Assembly (NCBI GenBank): GCA_950295325.1
Contig: OX485803.1
Location: 53,459,554-53,523,553, forward strand
Length of the DNA: 64,000 nt
Origin: Polytrichum commune
Lineage: Eukaryota > Streptophyta > Polytrichopsida > Polytrichales > Polytrichaceae
Direction: 5' to 3'
Shown: in pieces, positions 35,889-48,932 of the stretch
Layout: each line of letters begins with the position of its first letter
Position numbering within the stretch: position 1 is the first letter of the stretch
Notes under the pieces: model-generated
What the model saw: the letters and a program-made list of their open reading frames with translations, nothing else
What the model was told of the DNA's origin: nothing
The model's database searches: none
Position numbers and translations under genes: made by a program

Positions 35889-35909
35889 TAAATGGGGGCC
35901 AATGTTGTC

Positions 35910-36554
35910 ACATGTCTTGATGTTTGGACTCCCTAGAAAGGAGAAAAAAAAATGGGCTTGGGGGCCTTGAATTAGGGAGCCCAAAAGAGAACGCCTCAAC
36001 TCAATTGAGTACTCTTATGTCTAGCGCTTCCCAAATGATTTTCATCATCTTGACCTACAACCCATTTTGGCCATTATCAAGATAAGGATCAAGACAAAGG
36101 TTTCGATATGACCCGATAACATTTAGGGTGTTGAGGGGGTGGGGGATGAGATCATGGGATATGGGTTTCTTAAAGTCTTGTTTATCTACGTTAAGATGTG
36201 AATTAAAAAAAAAAGTGTCAAAGTTTCTTTAGTAAAAAGTTTAGCAATGGTTTGACTTGGAATATGGAAAGGAGACTAATTAATTTTATGTTTCCATTGG
36301 AATTTTGGAGATATTGATGGCAATCACGACCACAACGAGAAGTGTTTAGTGAGAGCCCCACCTATATATTGACAACATTGGCATTAGGTGCACCATTCCC
36401 CTCTTTCATTTCCTATCAAAAATGAAATGGGAATGCCTAGTAAGACATCTTCACGTTGGCTCAACAACCAATGTTTCTTTTTGCTTTTGCTTTTCTTTCT
36501 TGTGACACTAAGTGTGATGTTAGGAGTGGGGAAGAATCGAGGTAAGGCAATGTT
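35910..36554. other. gene-free stretch
   Basis: I see nothing recognisable in this stretch. Confidence 0.4.
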
Positions 36555-36800
36555 GGGTGCGTGAGAGAACGGATGCATGTGAAGTTGAGCCATACAATCA
36601 CAAGTGTGCATTGCATGGGCAAGAACAAGGGATTGCGCATATTAGGTGCTAGGAATGATGTTCTTATTGTTCGTGAAGGTGTTGATTACCACATAACTTT
36701 GGCATTCACAAAATTGGACATTGTGTGGGGTGACAAGTGCGGAATGTGGAGGAGAGTTCATAAGCTCTTTGTTAGTATTATGTGAGATGTGAAGACATGT
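36555..36800 (+). pseudogene. possible cytochrome P450 fragment (C-helix region), decayed
   Basis: One frame reads LDIVWGDKCGMWRRVHKLFVSIM and then hits a stop. It resembles the P450 C-helix region 'DIVWADYG..WR..RKLFV..L', with the conserved second Arg replaced by His (a CGT to CAT change would do this). No Pro-rich hinge, heme-binding Cys loop or ExxR motif is seen nearby. The call rests on one motif and is weak. Confidence 0.22.
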
Positions 36801-38086
36801 CACGATTGCAAGTGTTAAGCTAGTCACAATGACACAATTTAGCAAACTTATTCATGCCTATTATCACATGTGTAAAATAACAATGGAATTAAGGCATGTG
36901 CACATGTTGTGGGCACTGCACCTAAATTGGACACATTCTAGAAATGGTTTTCATTTCACACCCAAAGAATCTAAGAAGGTCATAAATTGTGTCCAGTTTA
37001 GGTACACTATCCGTAAGAGGTGCACATACCTTAGAGAAACTCAATTCTAAGTTTATCGATTTGTTAGTAGCACGAGTGACTCTATCCGGAATATTCGACT
37101 TGCAATAACCTAGACAAGAAACTCCGGAATGTGGCACATTCATTCCTTCTATAATGCACATCTAGAATGCGTGTGTGCATTCTTGTCAATTATTATAGGT
37201 CAAGATTGATGATATGTGCATTGGCCTTTGGGAAGGTGAATGAAGGAATCAAGGTGAGTGAATAAGCATATTCCCTAATTGAAGGTTCTACATAAATGAA
37301 CACCATTTTCAACGAACTAAGTTATAGAAGGACATTCTTCTCCAATGACGCTCTCCATCAATGCAAACCCTTTGTCATCGCCAATTGTCGTATTTGAATG
37401 TTGAGTCCGACCTCGGTCAATCAAGCCATTAGTTATATATGCATCAACGATGATATGAGCAGCTCTAATGAGGGAGAGAGAGAGAGAGCGTACCAATGTT
37501 GGACCGGTATCAATAATAAGCAACATCAATAATGATATCAAGAACCTACCTGTGATACCAATGGAATATTGACATTTGGTGGATATGTCAAGGTGAGAAC
37601 ATATTTGTATGCCCGCATTATTATTTGAGTCAATACCATTCTCAATCATATTGAAAACTATGACATTCTTGCCTATGTATGAAGGTTCTTGCACAATATG
37701 TAGACCCAAATGGAATTGAGAACAAACATATTGTCAAACACCCATACCCTATTGGTATCAAAAATTGTGAAATCCTCATTATAGGTACATGAATGGTTTC
37801 CAAAAATGATGATACCACACACTGGACTGTGCCTCTCATCCATCCAACATAAAATGTTGACCCCTTATGGGTTCGCGGCCGATTCATGTCAAATGATCTG
37901 AACTAGACTAATTTGTGGTCTTTAAAATTGATTATGGTGTAAGATCAACTAAACATAGGAACCTTAGGGCTACAACCTTGGATGAATGAGAGGGGTATGC
38001 TTGTATGCGATGGAAATTTCCCTCGGTCCCACAATGAGGAAGGAAAAAGAGTTAACAACCAAACAACATCACCCCACTACTAGCAT
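36801..38086. other. gene-free stretch
   Basis: The minus frame 37317-37709 (130 codons) shows no known domain. A short GA tract lies at 37472-37489. Confidence 0.4.
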
Positions 38087-38380
38087 AAGGTAGATGTGCA
38101 TACCTCGGTGCCTTGTCTTGAAAGAACACCTATATTTGAGTGGTGAATGGTTGGGTGTGGATCTAAGAACGGACACCAAAACAACATGTGTTGAAAAAAG
38201 ATTGGACCACGTGTACAATTTTTATCAACCATTCGAGACACAATAGTCACATAATTAAGAGGACCTATTAGAACATCTAATAACTCAAAGAATTTTCACT
38301 TTGGCAATACACAAAATATCCATACGAGCTCTAAAAGTTATGAGGAAAGTGGTTATGGACACAATCTAGATTAACTCACT
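38087..38380 (+). repeat. MITE family R1 copy
   Basis: Starts AAGGTAGATGTGCATACC and follows the R1 order: 'cacctatatttgagtggt', 'gtggatctaagaacggacac', 'aaagattggaccacgtg' and 'atgagga'. The right terminal repeat is not clear. Confidence 0.65.
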
Positions 38381-40054
38381 ATTTTTGGGCTTGGAACACC
38401 ATTACTCCTATGTTGAGTAATATTGTGCTCTATATATAAGAAACCTTGCATGTCGTACAAAACTCTCTACCACATTTATGTTGGGCCTTCCCGAGTGTCC
38501 AAGAGGCAAACATCGTTGTAAATGAGGAAGATTCCGACATTCGTTAAGACCCGCTTGAAACCAAATAAAAACATTGGCAAAAGGTGGGCAACTTCTTCTT
38601 TTTTCATTTTAGGGCACGTGCTTGAGTGGCCTTCGATCATGGCACATTCACCTTAGAATTTGTGGCAGCCATAATAGGTGTGGTGAAAACCTACTCCCTA
38701 TAAGTTAATGGCGTATTCATCCCTACATATTTAGAGTAAAATATTTCGGAGTCTCGTTTATTTTGGAGCTATAAAGTGTTCCGCGAGAGAGAGCACTAGC
38801 TATGGGACAAGTGTTTCTTACCTCAATGTAATATAAAAGGTTGCCACAAATACAAAGCTAACATATTATACTTGTTAAGAGAGAAATGGTTGGGGATTTG
38901 TGGTGTCAACATGAACTCATCCATCGAGAGAACTAAAATGGTAAGGAACCCTTTTATTACATGAACTAACTTTGTGAAGGCAACTTGACTATGGAATCGG
39001 CATCAACGACCTCAATTAGATTGTTGAGGTGCAATTGAATCATCCATCCATCCATGTATGATCGCATACAAACACACCTCTCATTCATCCAACATAACTC
39101 TATAAAACAATATGCAACCTAAAAGTTACTTTACTTAGTTGATATGACACCGGAATAAGCTTCAAAGACCCAAAAGCACTCTAATACAATCGAAGTCATT
39201 GGAGACGAATTCGGCTGCAAACGTAGCTAGAGGGGGTCCAAGTTTACATGTTGGATGGATGAGAGGCATCCTCATATTGGACGCTTCCCTCTCCTCTCCT
39301 CTCCTCTCACCCGGATGAACATCATCCATCTCAGGTGCTTTTACTACTACTGCCGCATCCGTAACCACAACTATGGACGGACACCGGAAACATCCATGAC
39401 GTGGCCATCCATCCGTTTGGGCACTGTACACCTCGGTGGAGCATATTTACAAGGATGGGCACCAATGAAACGGCCGAAAAGGCATCCAAGGAAATGGATG
39501 AACAATGGGCAATGAATGTGAAGCCCGTCAGTTACCAGCCTACTAAGGCTTATTATTTAGATGTAGGTGGGGTATTCTATGTTCGTTCCATCATTAATGA
39601 CACTGCCCATGCCCATGTACTACCAATGTACTCATATGTTATTCATGTTGCTCCATGGGAACGGATTATGTGTTTTCATGAAGTCCATAAGGTATGTGGG
39701 CCGTGTCTTTAGGCCCCTTTCACACTAGAGCTTCACGGAGTTGCCAAGAGCTTCATAATGTTCTTTTGAAACGTGTCCCGTGGGCTTTGGAATGAGTATA
39801 ATAGGGTTTGCGCTTATATCGTAGAGGGTTCTCTATTCCATCTTTACTACACTAAATATATTCTTTAGTGTCACTTACTAGTTGGATTTACATATTGCTG
39901 TGTATTTCTATTGTTGATGTAAATAGTTATCAAGTAAAGTTGTTGATGTTATATAATGTCTGAACAACCAATTCAACATTCGTGAGTAAAATGTAAGAGA
40001 CAAAGTAAAGAGATACAACGTCGTGTAATTCCAAAGAGTGAGTGGCACGAAATA
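38381..40054. other. gene-free stretch
   Basis: Frames 39255-39515 and 39401-39712 (+) overlap and are unfamiliar. (CTCTC)n lies at 39289-39308. Nothing else is recognised. Confidence 0.4.
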
Positions 40055-40185
40055 TCATATTTAGTGTAGTGTCGGAATATAGGTTCCATGTGGGATTCAG
40101 GGAATTGACACGTGGCAAAGAGTGGGGGGGGGGAGGGGGAAATGATTAATATATGTCGAAATGGAGAGCCCTCTTTGATAATTCC
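40055..40185 (+). repeat. diverged relic of the R10 unit
   Basis: 'gaattgacacgtggcaaagagtgggg', followed by 'tatgtcgaaat' and 'ggagagccctc', follows the order of the 34082-35105 repeat. It shows that the sequence also occurs outside the array. Confidence 0.4.
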
Positions 40186-41264
40186 TTCAAGATCCATCCA
40201 ACTTCATCACATCACTTAGTAGCACGTTATTGGACCGTGGGGCTAGGAGTTTTGTGAGCATAACACCTTTTTTATGATGGGCCTCGCTTATAAAACGAAC
40301 AATGCTTTGGGCTGAAAACTGTTTGTTTTGTGCCTTCGTATAGACAGACACATGTCATATCATGGGCTCGCCTTACCGGAAATGTTATGTCTAACACAGT
40401 TTGTGCGCTAGACTGTGCGGTGCGATTTGTTATAGATTAAGTGTTGGTTAAGTCTGGTTGTTGATGAGAGCACCATGTGGGACGACTAAACATGCTGGAC
40501 ATGTTTGCTGGCCGAAAATAAATGTTACCCTGGGAATAATTCATGCATGTTTGCCAACCTCTCAGTGTGCAAGCCCCATTTTAGAAAGGGTGTGACAATG
40601 AGTTGAATATGGTGTCTTCGAGCTTTGCCTATCATGCCACATGTCCATCTACCTACACATGCTTTGATATAAAATAAAATAAAAAATGAGACTCAAAGTC
40701 ATGGTGATTACACTTTCAATTATCATTTTCAAGAGGAAGGAGAAGAAGAAGAAGCTATAGTAGTACTCTCTTCAAAGCTAGTGAAACTCTCTTCAAAGCC
40801 TTGCTTAATTCTGCATAAGTTCAGCAAGGATTTATGTGCCACAATGGAGGCCAAGGTTCGTATGTATTATGATCATGATCCCCTTCCAAGTTTAGAGTGC
40901 AGCTTCCATTATTGGAAGCTTTTTGGCCCCAATGCCCATTTTGGTTCACAAAAAACGCGAAGCAATTATCTACTTCTTTTGACCAAGTTGCCTCATGTGA
41001 GTGATGATACGAACCAGGCAATCAGTTCATTAAAAAGGGATGTTTCTCACACTACACTGATACACGTGCTACACTAATTCCATCCACATTTCACACTACT
41101 TTATATATATATATATATCTATTACTACGGTTACAAAGTACTCGTTATTTTATTTCTTCTCCTTCTTTTTCTTCTTTTTTTTGGCTTTTCTTCATGTGGT
41201 TGCTATGGGAATGAATAACATTTGTAAACGGACATAAGTAAAGAGTCTGATACATAAGCTTTTG
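40186..41264. other. gene-free stretch
   Basis: The plus frame 40781-41077 (98 codons) has no family I recognise. (TA)n lies at 41102-41118. Confidence 0.4.
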
Positions 41265-41345
41265 TCATCTAATTTTGACCCAAGATAGTTTGCATGGGTA
41301 AAGAAGCAACCTATTCGCGAAGGCAACCTGATTGCACATATCGGT
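41265..41345 (-). repeat. fragment of repeat family R8
   Basis: 'tttgacccaagatag', 'catgggtaaagaagcaacctattcgcgaaggcaac' in two adjoining blocks, and 'gattgcaca' are the reverse complement of the R8 left half. Confidence 0.5.
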
Positions 41346-41681
41346 GTACGTTGCGCTCTACATCTTAAGTTCAGTTTACATTTATGTATGGGTTCCCAAA
41401 AATTGGGATCTACAACACCCCATAAATGGAACTTACTTTCAAACCCAAGATTGGGTCCAAGCTTGCCGATTGATTTCTCGAACTAGGGTGAGTGTTTCTT
41501 AAGTGAAGACCACTGAGATTTGGCAGGGTAGTGATGTCACAATAGCGCAACTTCATTTTTTCAGCACCATGGACATGGACCCTAGTGTAAACTCTGTGGG
41601 GTCTAAAATTTGGCTTTCAACTGATAGGATTGCTCGATTTGGATGTTCCATTGTGTTGGACCCTAGTGTAAACCCACCCTT

Positions 41682-42253
41682 AGGGCCGGTTTACACCATG
41701 GACCATGAAGTCGTCCCAAGGCCTTCTAAAATCTGTGATTGGATTTTGAACTTGTCCTAGGACCATTTCAGTTTACGCCAAAGTAAAAACGTAAGAGTGA
41801 CCATGGAGTTCGAGGCCCTCAAAAGACATATTTTAAGGCCTACATTATCCATTGACATGGTCCAACATGGTTTTGTGCTGGGAGAGGCAAAAGAGGTGCT
41901 CTAGTAGAAAAAGGCAAGGGCCCATGGCGAGAAATGTTGTTATAATGAAAAATTTACAAATTCTTTTTTTGGGGGGGGGGGGGAAGAGAAGATGAAGACA
42001 AGAGAATAGTCGAATCGATTCTTCATTCTTTTTCAAAACTGCCCTTTTTGGGCATACATTAAAAAAACCAGATCATTCATTTTTTGGTGCATGGTCATTC
42101 TTCTTGGTCCGCATCCGGTTTACACCTAGTCCGAAGGCTTTGTAAATGAATTTGATAAGAAATCGGACCATGGAAGTTAGACCATAAAGTGGGACCATGG
42201 AAAAGACCATCTTCCATGGTCCGACTACATGGTCCATGATGTAAACCGGCCCT
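41682..42253. mobile_element. non-autonomous DNA element, family R3, copy 2
   Basis: Bounded by AGGGCCGGTTTACACCATGG and its reverse complement, ending CATGATGTAAACCGGCCCT. The inverted ends match over roughly 30 bp. It is the same length as copy 1 (2903-3477) and collinear with it, with a G-run at 41971-41983 in the same place as copy 1's G-run. No transposase-like frame. Confidence 0.75.
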
Positions 42254-44829
42254 CACTAACTTACTAGCTAGCCACGACCAAAACGATATTGTTTATTTGG
42301 TCTCATTCCTCAAACCCATAATCAAGATCCGATTCAATCGATCCCTAGCTAGTCAATGCATGTCTTGGGCAATCACTTATACGGTCATCTTGGTCACCAC
42401 CGGGTCAAGCCTTACAATGCAAGGTGATCAAAAGTTTGGACCCGTTCATGCAATTTCCGAAGTGTAATTATACAACATTCATTATTAGCCTTTGCTCATA
42501 TTCATGCACACAAATTGATGCCGATTTATAGTTGACCTAAGTTTACTGTACCTGGTGACACTGAACTACCCGATCGTGCACCCTGAATTTCAACATAATT
42601 AACTTTAGTACTTCAGCCTAGATACTTGAAGAAGTGGCCAGAAATTCTCTCTGCAACGGAGATCACGACAAAATCACAAATCCGGTCCTTCCCACAATGT
42701 GAAAATCTTGAGGATTATATATATATATATCCACACCATTTACATGAGATTGTGAATTTTCTAAGACCTCTAAAGGTCTAAGTGGAATCTCTACCCAAAT
42801 GCTTAGAGAGTTCATTCAATTCAACATCTTATTAAAGAAAGTTTGTATGTCTGATGATGGTCGTGAATGTGCATATGATATTGTTTGCAAAAGTTGGGTT
42901 TTTTCATGCAACAACTTGACTGTCCACGTGTCTCAAATTAGATGATTACAATGTAAAGGCATACGTTGGTGTGGTCATGCAAAGGTGGTTGCTTGGACCA
43001 AAAATGTCCTTCTCGGTCTTTAGGGGTTAAGTCGGCGCACTACAAGCGGAGAAACATAATTTGAGAAATCTCAAACTGGTCATCATTCAATCACGTGAAC
43101 TGCATGGAAGAAGTAGATCTCTTGTAAGTGAACTTGAACCAACGTGTGGACAAAGGCCCTAGCGAGTAGGGAAGAAACTTGTATTTACAACCTCACCTCG
43201 ATAAATATGACACCTCAATTATACGATGCATCTCCCGTCGACCAGACTTTCTAGTGTTGATTTACCCCCATATTATGATGACAACGCTTGTGATACGACA
43301 TTTCTAGGCTTGATATGTCATATAATAGAGGTGATTGATGTGCATGCGTTGTGGGACCCACATCAGGGATCTACCTTGGGATTGGGAGTTGTTCCAAGCA
43401 CAAAATGAATTACAAGAAGAACATGAATCATGATCATATGTGGGTTAGCTTAACCTAACTCAAGTTATTTGTTTTTACCCTTGGTTAGACAACTTATGTT
43501 GCACTTTTGAATCTTTGGGATTGGGTGGAGGTTGAAGCAAAAATGAAGAAGATTCAAGCCAACTTAAGTAGTTGTTATAAATTCCTTCCTGAGTTTTGAT
43601 TGAAGGTTGGGTGGAGGTGGCTTACTTACACTAATTGGTAGGTGAGGGTCGGTGAAGGTGTTTAAAGGATAGAGGTTTTGTTAGTTAGGAAGCGTGTTGG
43701 TAGGGTTAGGGGAATTCATTCATATGTATTGAAAGGATCTAGTGGTAGGTCTTGGAATCTTGGAAACATCTTTGGTGGGGACAATTTTAGGTTAGAGTTT
43801 TGGTGGTGTTTCGTATTTAAAGAAAATTGAGATGGGTTAGGGGTTTTGGATATAAGGACTCCTCTCCTCTTCATATTAGGTTTAGATTTGGAGTCGGGAT
43901 AGGGGAGTGATGATTGTTGATGATTCAAATGATTCGTTGATTATTTCTTGAATCCTGTGATTGATTGATGGATTGCAAGTTGCACATATCAATCTTGCAA
44001 CCTAGGTTTTATCTTGAATGGTGTGATGGGAGGGATGTGTTGAAGGCATGGCTAAGTTGGTGGATTTGGCATGGGGTAGAGAAGTCCACTTGGGTTTAGA
44101 TTTGAATTAAGAGCTAGTGCAGGAGAATGATGTGGATGACCAACCAACCCCAATAATCAGGCCTCCTCAAGTCTGTGAGTGTGCCCAATAACAATCAAAT
44201 TTTGTAATGGCTTAGAAGGACATGGCTTTCTTATGGTCGGTTTTTACAAAGCACTGGTGATCGATGTTTGGTGAGGGAGGTTCTCGGATGAGATTGATAA
44301 GAGTTGCTCTCATTGTAATTGCCCTAGTGAGGAGACAATGAAGCAACAATTTTTTTAATTGTCCTTTGGCTCAACAAGTTTGGTGGTATGTTGTTAGTTT
44401 TGTATGGAAACTCTATGCTAAGCATGCAAATCTTGGCCCACATAGATCCTTCTATCTCTTCAATGTTTATTTGATTGCCTTCTGTTGACATGATTATGAA
44501 TAAGTCTCTTAAGTGATTCTAAAATCTGGCTCTTTCTTCTTAGTAGGATGAAAATGTGAAGTGGATAAAACTAACACATCTATAGTCAACTTTTTCTCTA
44601 AACCTTAGGCCCCCCTTTTGTACATCTACCTTCATAAAATGTAATAGACTTTTTAGAAGTACACACTAGAGAAGAAAAATACCTCTTCCCTTATGTATAT
44701 TATGTACGCTAATGCCTCAAATACTATCCCTTCTTACACTCACATTAGTTCGCACATGGTATGAAGAGTCTACCCCCCCGGTGGGGCATGGGAGAGAGTT
44801 CCTATAGTCTACTTGCACTCTTATGTGAA
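42254..44829. other. gene-free stretch
   Basis: AT-rich with (TA)n at 42716-42732. Scattered short frames (for example 43716-43928, minus) are not family-like. Confidence 0.4.
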
Positions 44830-45050
44830 ATTAGGTCGCCTTCGCGAATCGGGTGCCTCTTTACCCATGAAAATTGATTTGGGTCAAAATGATACCACAA
44901 AAAATTATAGCTTTGTTTATGTAGAAACCACAACATAATATGATATATGTACTTTGTTTACTGTGGTAAGATATATTCAAAATAGTGTGAATGTGGATGT
45001 ATTAGTGTGGGGCAGCCTAATTGCACACATTGGTGTAACTTAGTGCTAAT
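44830..45050 (+). repeat. dispersed repeat family R8, copy 2
   Basis: Collinear with 30900-31120. It retains 'aggtcgccttcgcgaatcggg' in its left half, which is also found inverted at 41265-41345. Confidence 0.6.
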
Positions 45051-45481
45051 GAATCACGTTTCGATACGAGACCAAACAAAACAAATACACCTAGGGTAGC
45101 CCACCCATTTTCGTAGCTTAGGCCAACCTATTTCCGTGCAACACAATATCAACCTCTGATCAATGTGGACATGTCATAATCAAAATCCAACTTACCCAAA
45201 TGCTAGTGGCTAAGTTGACAACTTAGTAGGATTTGATTGCAAGCATATTTAGGTGCCATAAACTATTGGTTACGGGAATCAAGCGTTCTTGGCTATCTAA
45301 ATGATCGGTGATCAAAAAGAGGATAACCTATATTAAAAAATTCACATTAAGTTGGTAATTACGAAAAACATTTTGAAAAGCTAAAAGGAGTTCCTTCTTA
45401 TTTCTATTTCTCTATCTTTGATCATACCTAACCTGCAAGACATGTCGAACCACAAAACTGGTCGGGAACATTGTCCAAGGT
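45051..45481. other. gene-free stretch
   Basis: I see nothing recognisable in this stretch. Confidence 0.35.
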
Positions 45482-45760
45482 GATTTTCAGGCATAATCGA
45501 TCGAAACCCGTGTTTTTTTTCTTCTCCAAGTCCAACCGGCTTCACATTCTACTCCTTCGGTTTCTCTTCACTAATGTGGAGGTATATTCCATAGATTCCT
45601 CTAAAATGATGGATACTTTTCCGGTTGCATCGAACTTCGCCCGGTTATCCTCAAACTCAACCGGTAATTCCTCAAACTCCACCGGTTAGTTCTCAAACTC
45701 AACCGGTTCATCCGTAACTAAGCAGCCGGTTCTCCCCATTCATTGGTCGGGAATGGGTCG
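45482..45760 (+). repeat. dispersed repeat family R7, copy 3, with an internal CCGGTT repeat
   Basis: Starts 'ggcataatcgatcgaaaccc' and contains 'gaggtatattccatag' and 'cctctaaaatgat'. It then has four close variants of 'ctcaaactcaaccggtt' at 45648-45710, more than any other copy, so this part has expanded locally. Confidence 0.7.
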
Positions 45761-46660
45761 GCTACCCTAGACTAGGGAAAAAGCGCTTTGTAGTTACCGG
45801 TCCGCTCCCTATTGGGCCCGTTGCATAAAGCCTTGGATTCAACAAGGAATATATCTGGGTGCGTGAGTGAGTGGGCCTGAAAGTGGTGATAAGCATTGAC
45901 AAGTCACTTCCAAGGCCACCTGCCGTGTGGGCATCTTTTGGGTGCCCAATTGATTGGGAGATTTTTGTGCGGGTTCTTCGCCTCTCGTGCCACCGTGAGT
46001 GCCTAACTTTATATTAGGCACTTTATATTAGGGCCCATTTGGAGTTGAGCCCACTTGGACTTGAAGTGGGCCTTAACTTTAGCCCTACTTTACAAAGTGG
46101 GTCGTTGAGTGGGCCTTGCAATATAAAGTTCATAGGCCCACTTGTAGGGCCCAAATTGGAAATTCTACTTTAAAGTGGGCCTAGGGACTTTATATTGTAA
46201 GGCCCAATCCACGGCCCACTTTGTCTTAAATGAATTATGCCTTTGCTTGAACTAAAGTCATAAAGTCATAAAGTCATGAAGTCATAAATGACTATATGAC
46301 AGAAGTTGGGTGAAGTGGGCCGTAGATGCGAAGTGGGTCTCCATAAACCCTCGACCCATTATTTTGCCTTCGGCCCACTTTTTTCCCTCCAAAACGCCGC
46401 CATGTCACCCGCCACGCAAGCTTTAGGAGAAGTGGGCCAACTCTCAATATAAAGCCCTTGGGCCCATATTAGAGCCCATTTGGGCAATCTAAGCACTCTC
46501 ATTGGTTGATGCCTAGGGTTTGGAAATGGGCCCTAGAAATGGGCCCTAATATAAAGTGGCCCTTAGGGCCACTTCACACACAAGGCTGAAGGCCCTTGAC
46601 CATGGCAATATAAGAATTCTCATTGGTCGAAAAGGCGGAGGCCGTTCAAGTTCACTTCAC
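45761..46660. repeat. GGGCC / TATAAAG-rich patch
   Basis: From about 45985 to 46600 the sequence is built from two recurring words and their complements: TGGGCC or GGCCCA (more than fifteen occurrences) and CTTTATATT or AATATAAAG (at least five). A 9-bp (ATAAAGTCA)n tract sits at 46253-46288. TGGGCC is the plant site II/TCP motif, but no start codon of a recognised gene lies downstream on either strand. Confidence 0.5.
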
Positions 46661-47494
46661 ACTAGGAGGTGAAGGCCTAAAGGCCCAAAGAAAAGTTTGT
46701 GGATGAAAAGTCTACATGGAGTCCTACATGGCTGGTTGTGGATAAGGGTGCATGGTGTACCGGAATTTGCCTCAGACCCACCTCCAAGAGGTGGGCTTGA
46801 CGCAAATTCCGGGAGACCATGAATTTTTAAATATTTGTTCCAGCAGGACAAATTTCAAGATAGACTCGCATGGCACATTCCAGAACAGATTCCAAGACAG
46901 ATTCCAGGACATACAAACACCACCGAGTAATTATCTTAAATTGATAAACTTGGAGACATATTATATTAAACCAAATCCTCCCCTCTTCTTTCCGCCAACA
47001 AAATATGCAATGGTCCTACAACATGGTTCATTCTCACTTCACACTATGCTTGAGGGCCCAAGACTACATAAAATGGCTTTCCCAACACCCATGGTACGGC
47101 CCTCACCATTACAAGGTCACACGGCTCTTGGCTCATGTGTGAAATATTCCTTCCTATATTTTAAGAGTTGTGGTAGCATATACCGCAAATAGTGTGGGTT
47201 GTGGGTAAATTAGCATGGGGTGGGGTATACCTCATTGCACATGGAGATAGTATGAGATGTCGGGTGCATGGGATTCCTTAAAAGCAAAGCATGTATACTG
47301 GGGCCCTCGATTCCATATGATAATTCATAAGAGAACAGGTTAAGTAAGCATCATCACCTGTCAGGGCCCGTTTACCATCAACTCAATGATTAACTTCAAA
47401 TTCTCAAACGTAATCAACACATTATTGTTGCACAGGCAGTTAGCTTAAAGCCAATCATACACGGTTTTAATGCCAGAAGCAATGAATGAGCGAG
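46661..47494. other. gene-free stretch with an R8 fragment
   Basis: An R8 right-half fragment lies at 47165-47260 ('gcaaatagtgtggg', 'taaattagcatgggg', 'ctcattgcaca'). The plus frame 46752-47192 is not family-like. Confidence 0.4.
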
Positions 47495-47915
47495 CGGGGA
47501 GAATTGAATGGGCTAGTTATATATGGATGAACCGGTTGAGTTTGAGAAATAACCGGTCGAAGAAGTTCAAGGCTTCCGTCCGCAGCATCACTGATAAATA
47601 TAGAGGAATCTATGGAATATACCTCAAATTAAGAAAGAATATGCCAAAAGTTGATAACATGTGCTTGGAAGCATGAGGATCTTAATTTTTGGGCATAATC
47701 GGTCGAGATCCTAATTTGTCATCTTTTGGTGTTTTTTCCTTTATTAATTTGAGGTATATTCCATAGGTTCCTTTAAAATGATCGGTGTGTGTGTGTGTGT
47801 GTGTGTTTTTATTTTTTTCAATGGTGTCTTAAACTTTCAGCTGATTATTTTTCAAGCTCAACTGTTTGATTTGTAACTAGTGGTTGGGTCTCCCAGTTCA
47901 TTGTCCTTGATTGGA
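47495..47915. repeat. two R7 copies in inverted head-to-head arrangement
   Basis: A minus copy (47495-47700) and a plus copy (47688-47915) meet at a shared 'tttttgggcataatcggtcg' end. In the minus copy 'ggttgagtttgagaaataac' and 'gaggaatctatggaatatac' mirror the words of the plus copy. A (GT)n tract at 47786-47804 lies in the plus copy. Confidence 0.65.
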
Positions 47916-48932
47916 GTCATGGGATGAGGTATGTGGCCCGGTTGTGGGAATTTCTAAGTTCGGACTTTCCAGAAGGTTTCGGCCTTTGGATTGGGTTGGG
48001 AATTGTCTCATTCAGTTACGCATTTTGAATCACAAGGATTGTCATTTCAAGTCTTCAAAATATTGATATTTTGAGTGCGGTTTGTTATCTTTTTTTTCTT
48101 TAGGCAATCGCAAAGAGAAATGCACTTCTTTAAGAGCTAATCTTCTTGAGGAACTCTGCACATTACAAGTGTTTTTGAGTCTCAACTCTTTTCATCTGAG
48201 TTGGAGATAGGTTGGTCATGGTTACTCTTCCTGTGCTTAATTTCTGCACTCGTACTGTCAAAATCTACATCTTCGACATCTTCCACGCACTTCCAAAGTC
48301 CTTCTTGGAGCACACTCATCTTGACTTTGTAGCTCCACATGATGTAGGTGCCAAGGCCTTGTAGTTTCATGGACTGAGGAACTTCCCTTTCATATGGAAT
48401 CCATTTCTAGGTAGACGTATAGGAGCTTCTGCAACTATCTGCTACATTTGCTCTAACCCAACTGCTTAACAACACCACTCAATTGTGATACCATGTTGGT
48501 ATTCAAAGAGCTTAGTGCTATGTAGAACCTTTTGGTATTAAGAGTGTGAGAGAAAGAGATGGAGCTCTTATTACTACCAATACATATATACATGATACCT
48601 AAACCTAAGTGGATGTTAAGGTTGGAAATCTTAGGTTGGAAGAGAAGGGTTGAACCTCAAGTTGATGGATGAAGACATGTAGGAGTTGGATGTAACAATT
48701 TTCACGTACATTGGATGAAACCCTAGGTGCTTGTTGCTAGTTAACATGTTTTACTACCAACATGGATGGCTAGCTAGGTTGCTTGTAAAAATAGCAAACA
48801 TGGCTCATATGTACCGTGTTTGAGATATGCACTGAGATGTAATGATAGTAATGAGTAGAACTATACTACAATTGTTTAAAATTAACTTAACTCGATCCTT
48901 TAATTTGTCATAGACATAATGAGACATTTTAT
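47916..48932. other. gene-free stretch
   Basis: I see nothing recognisable in this stretch. Confidence 0.4.

Noticed and set aside
39401-39712. 103-codon plus frame
   Set aside because: No recognisable motif, flanked by repeats, AT-rich context and no splice-compatible neighbours that extend it into a family.
40781-41077. 98-codon plus frame
   Set aside because: No family match that I can see; a chance frame remains the simpler reading.
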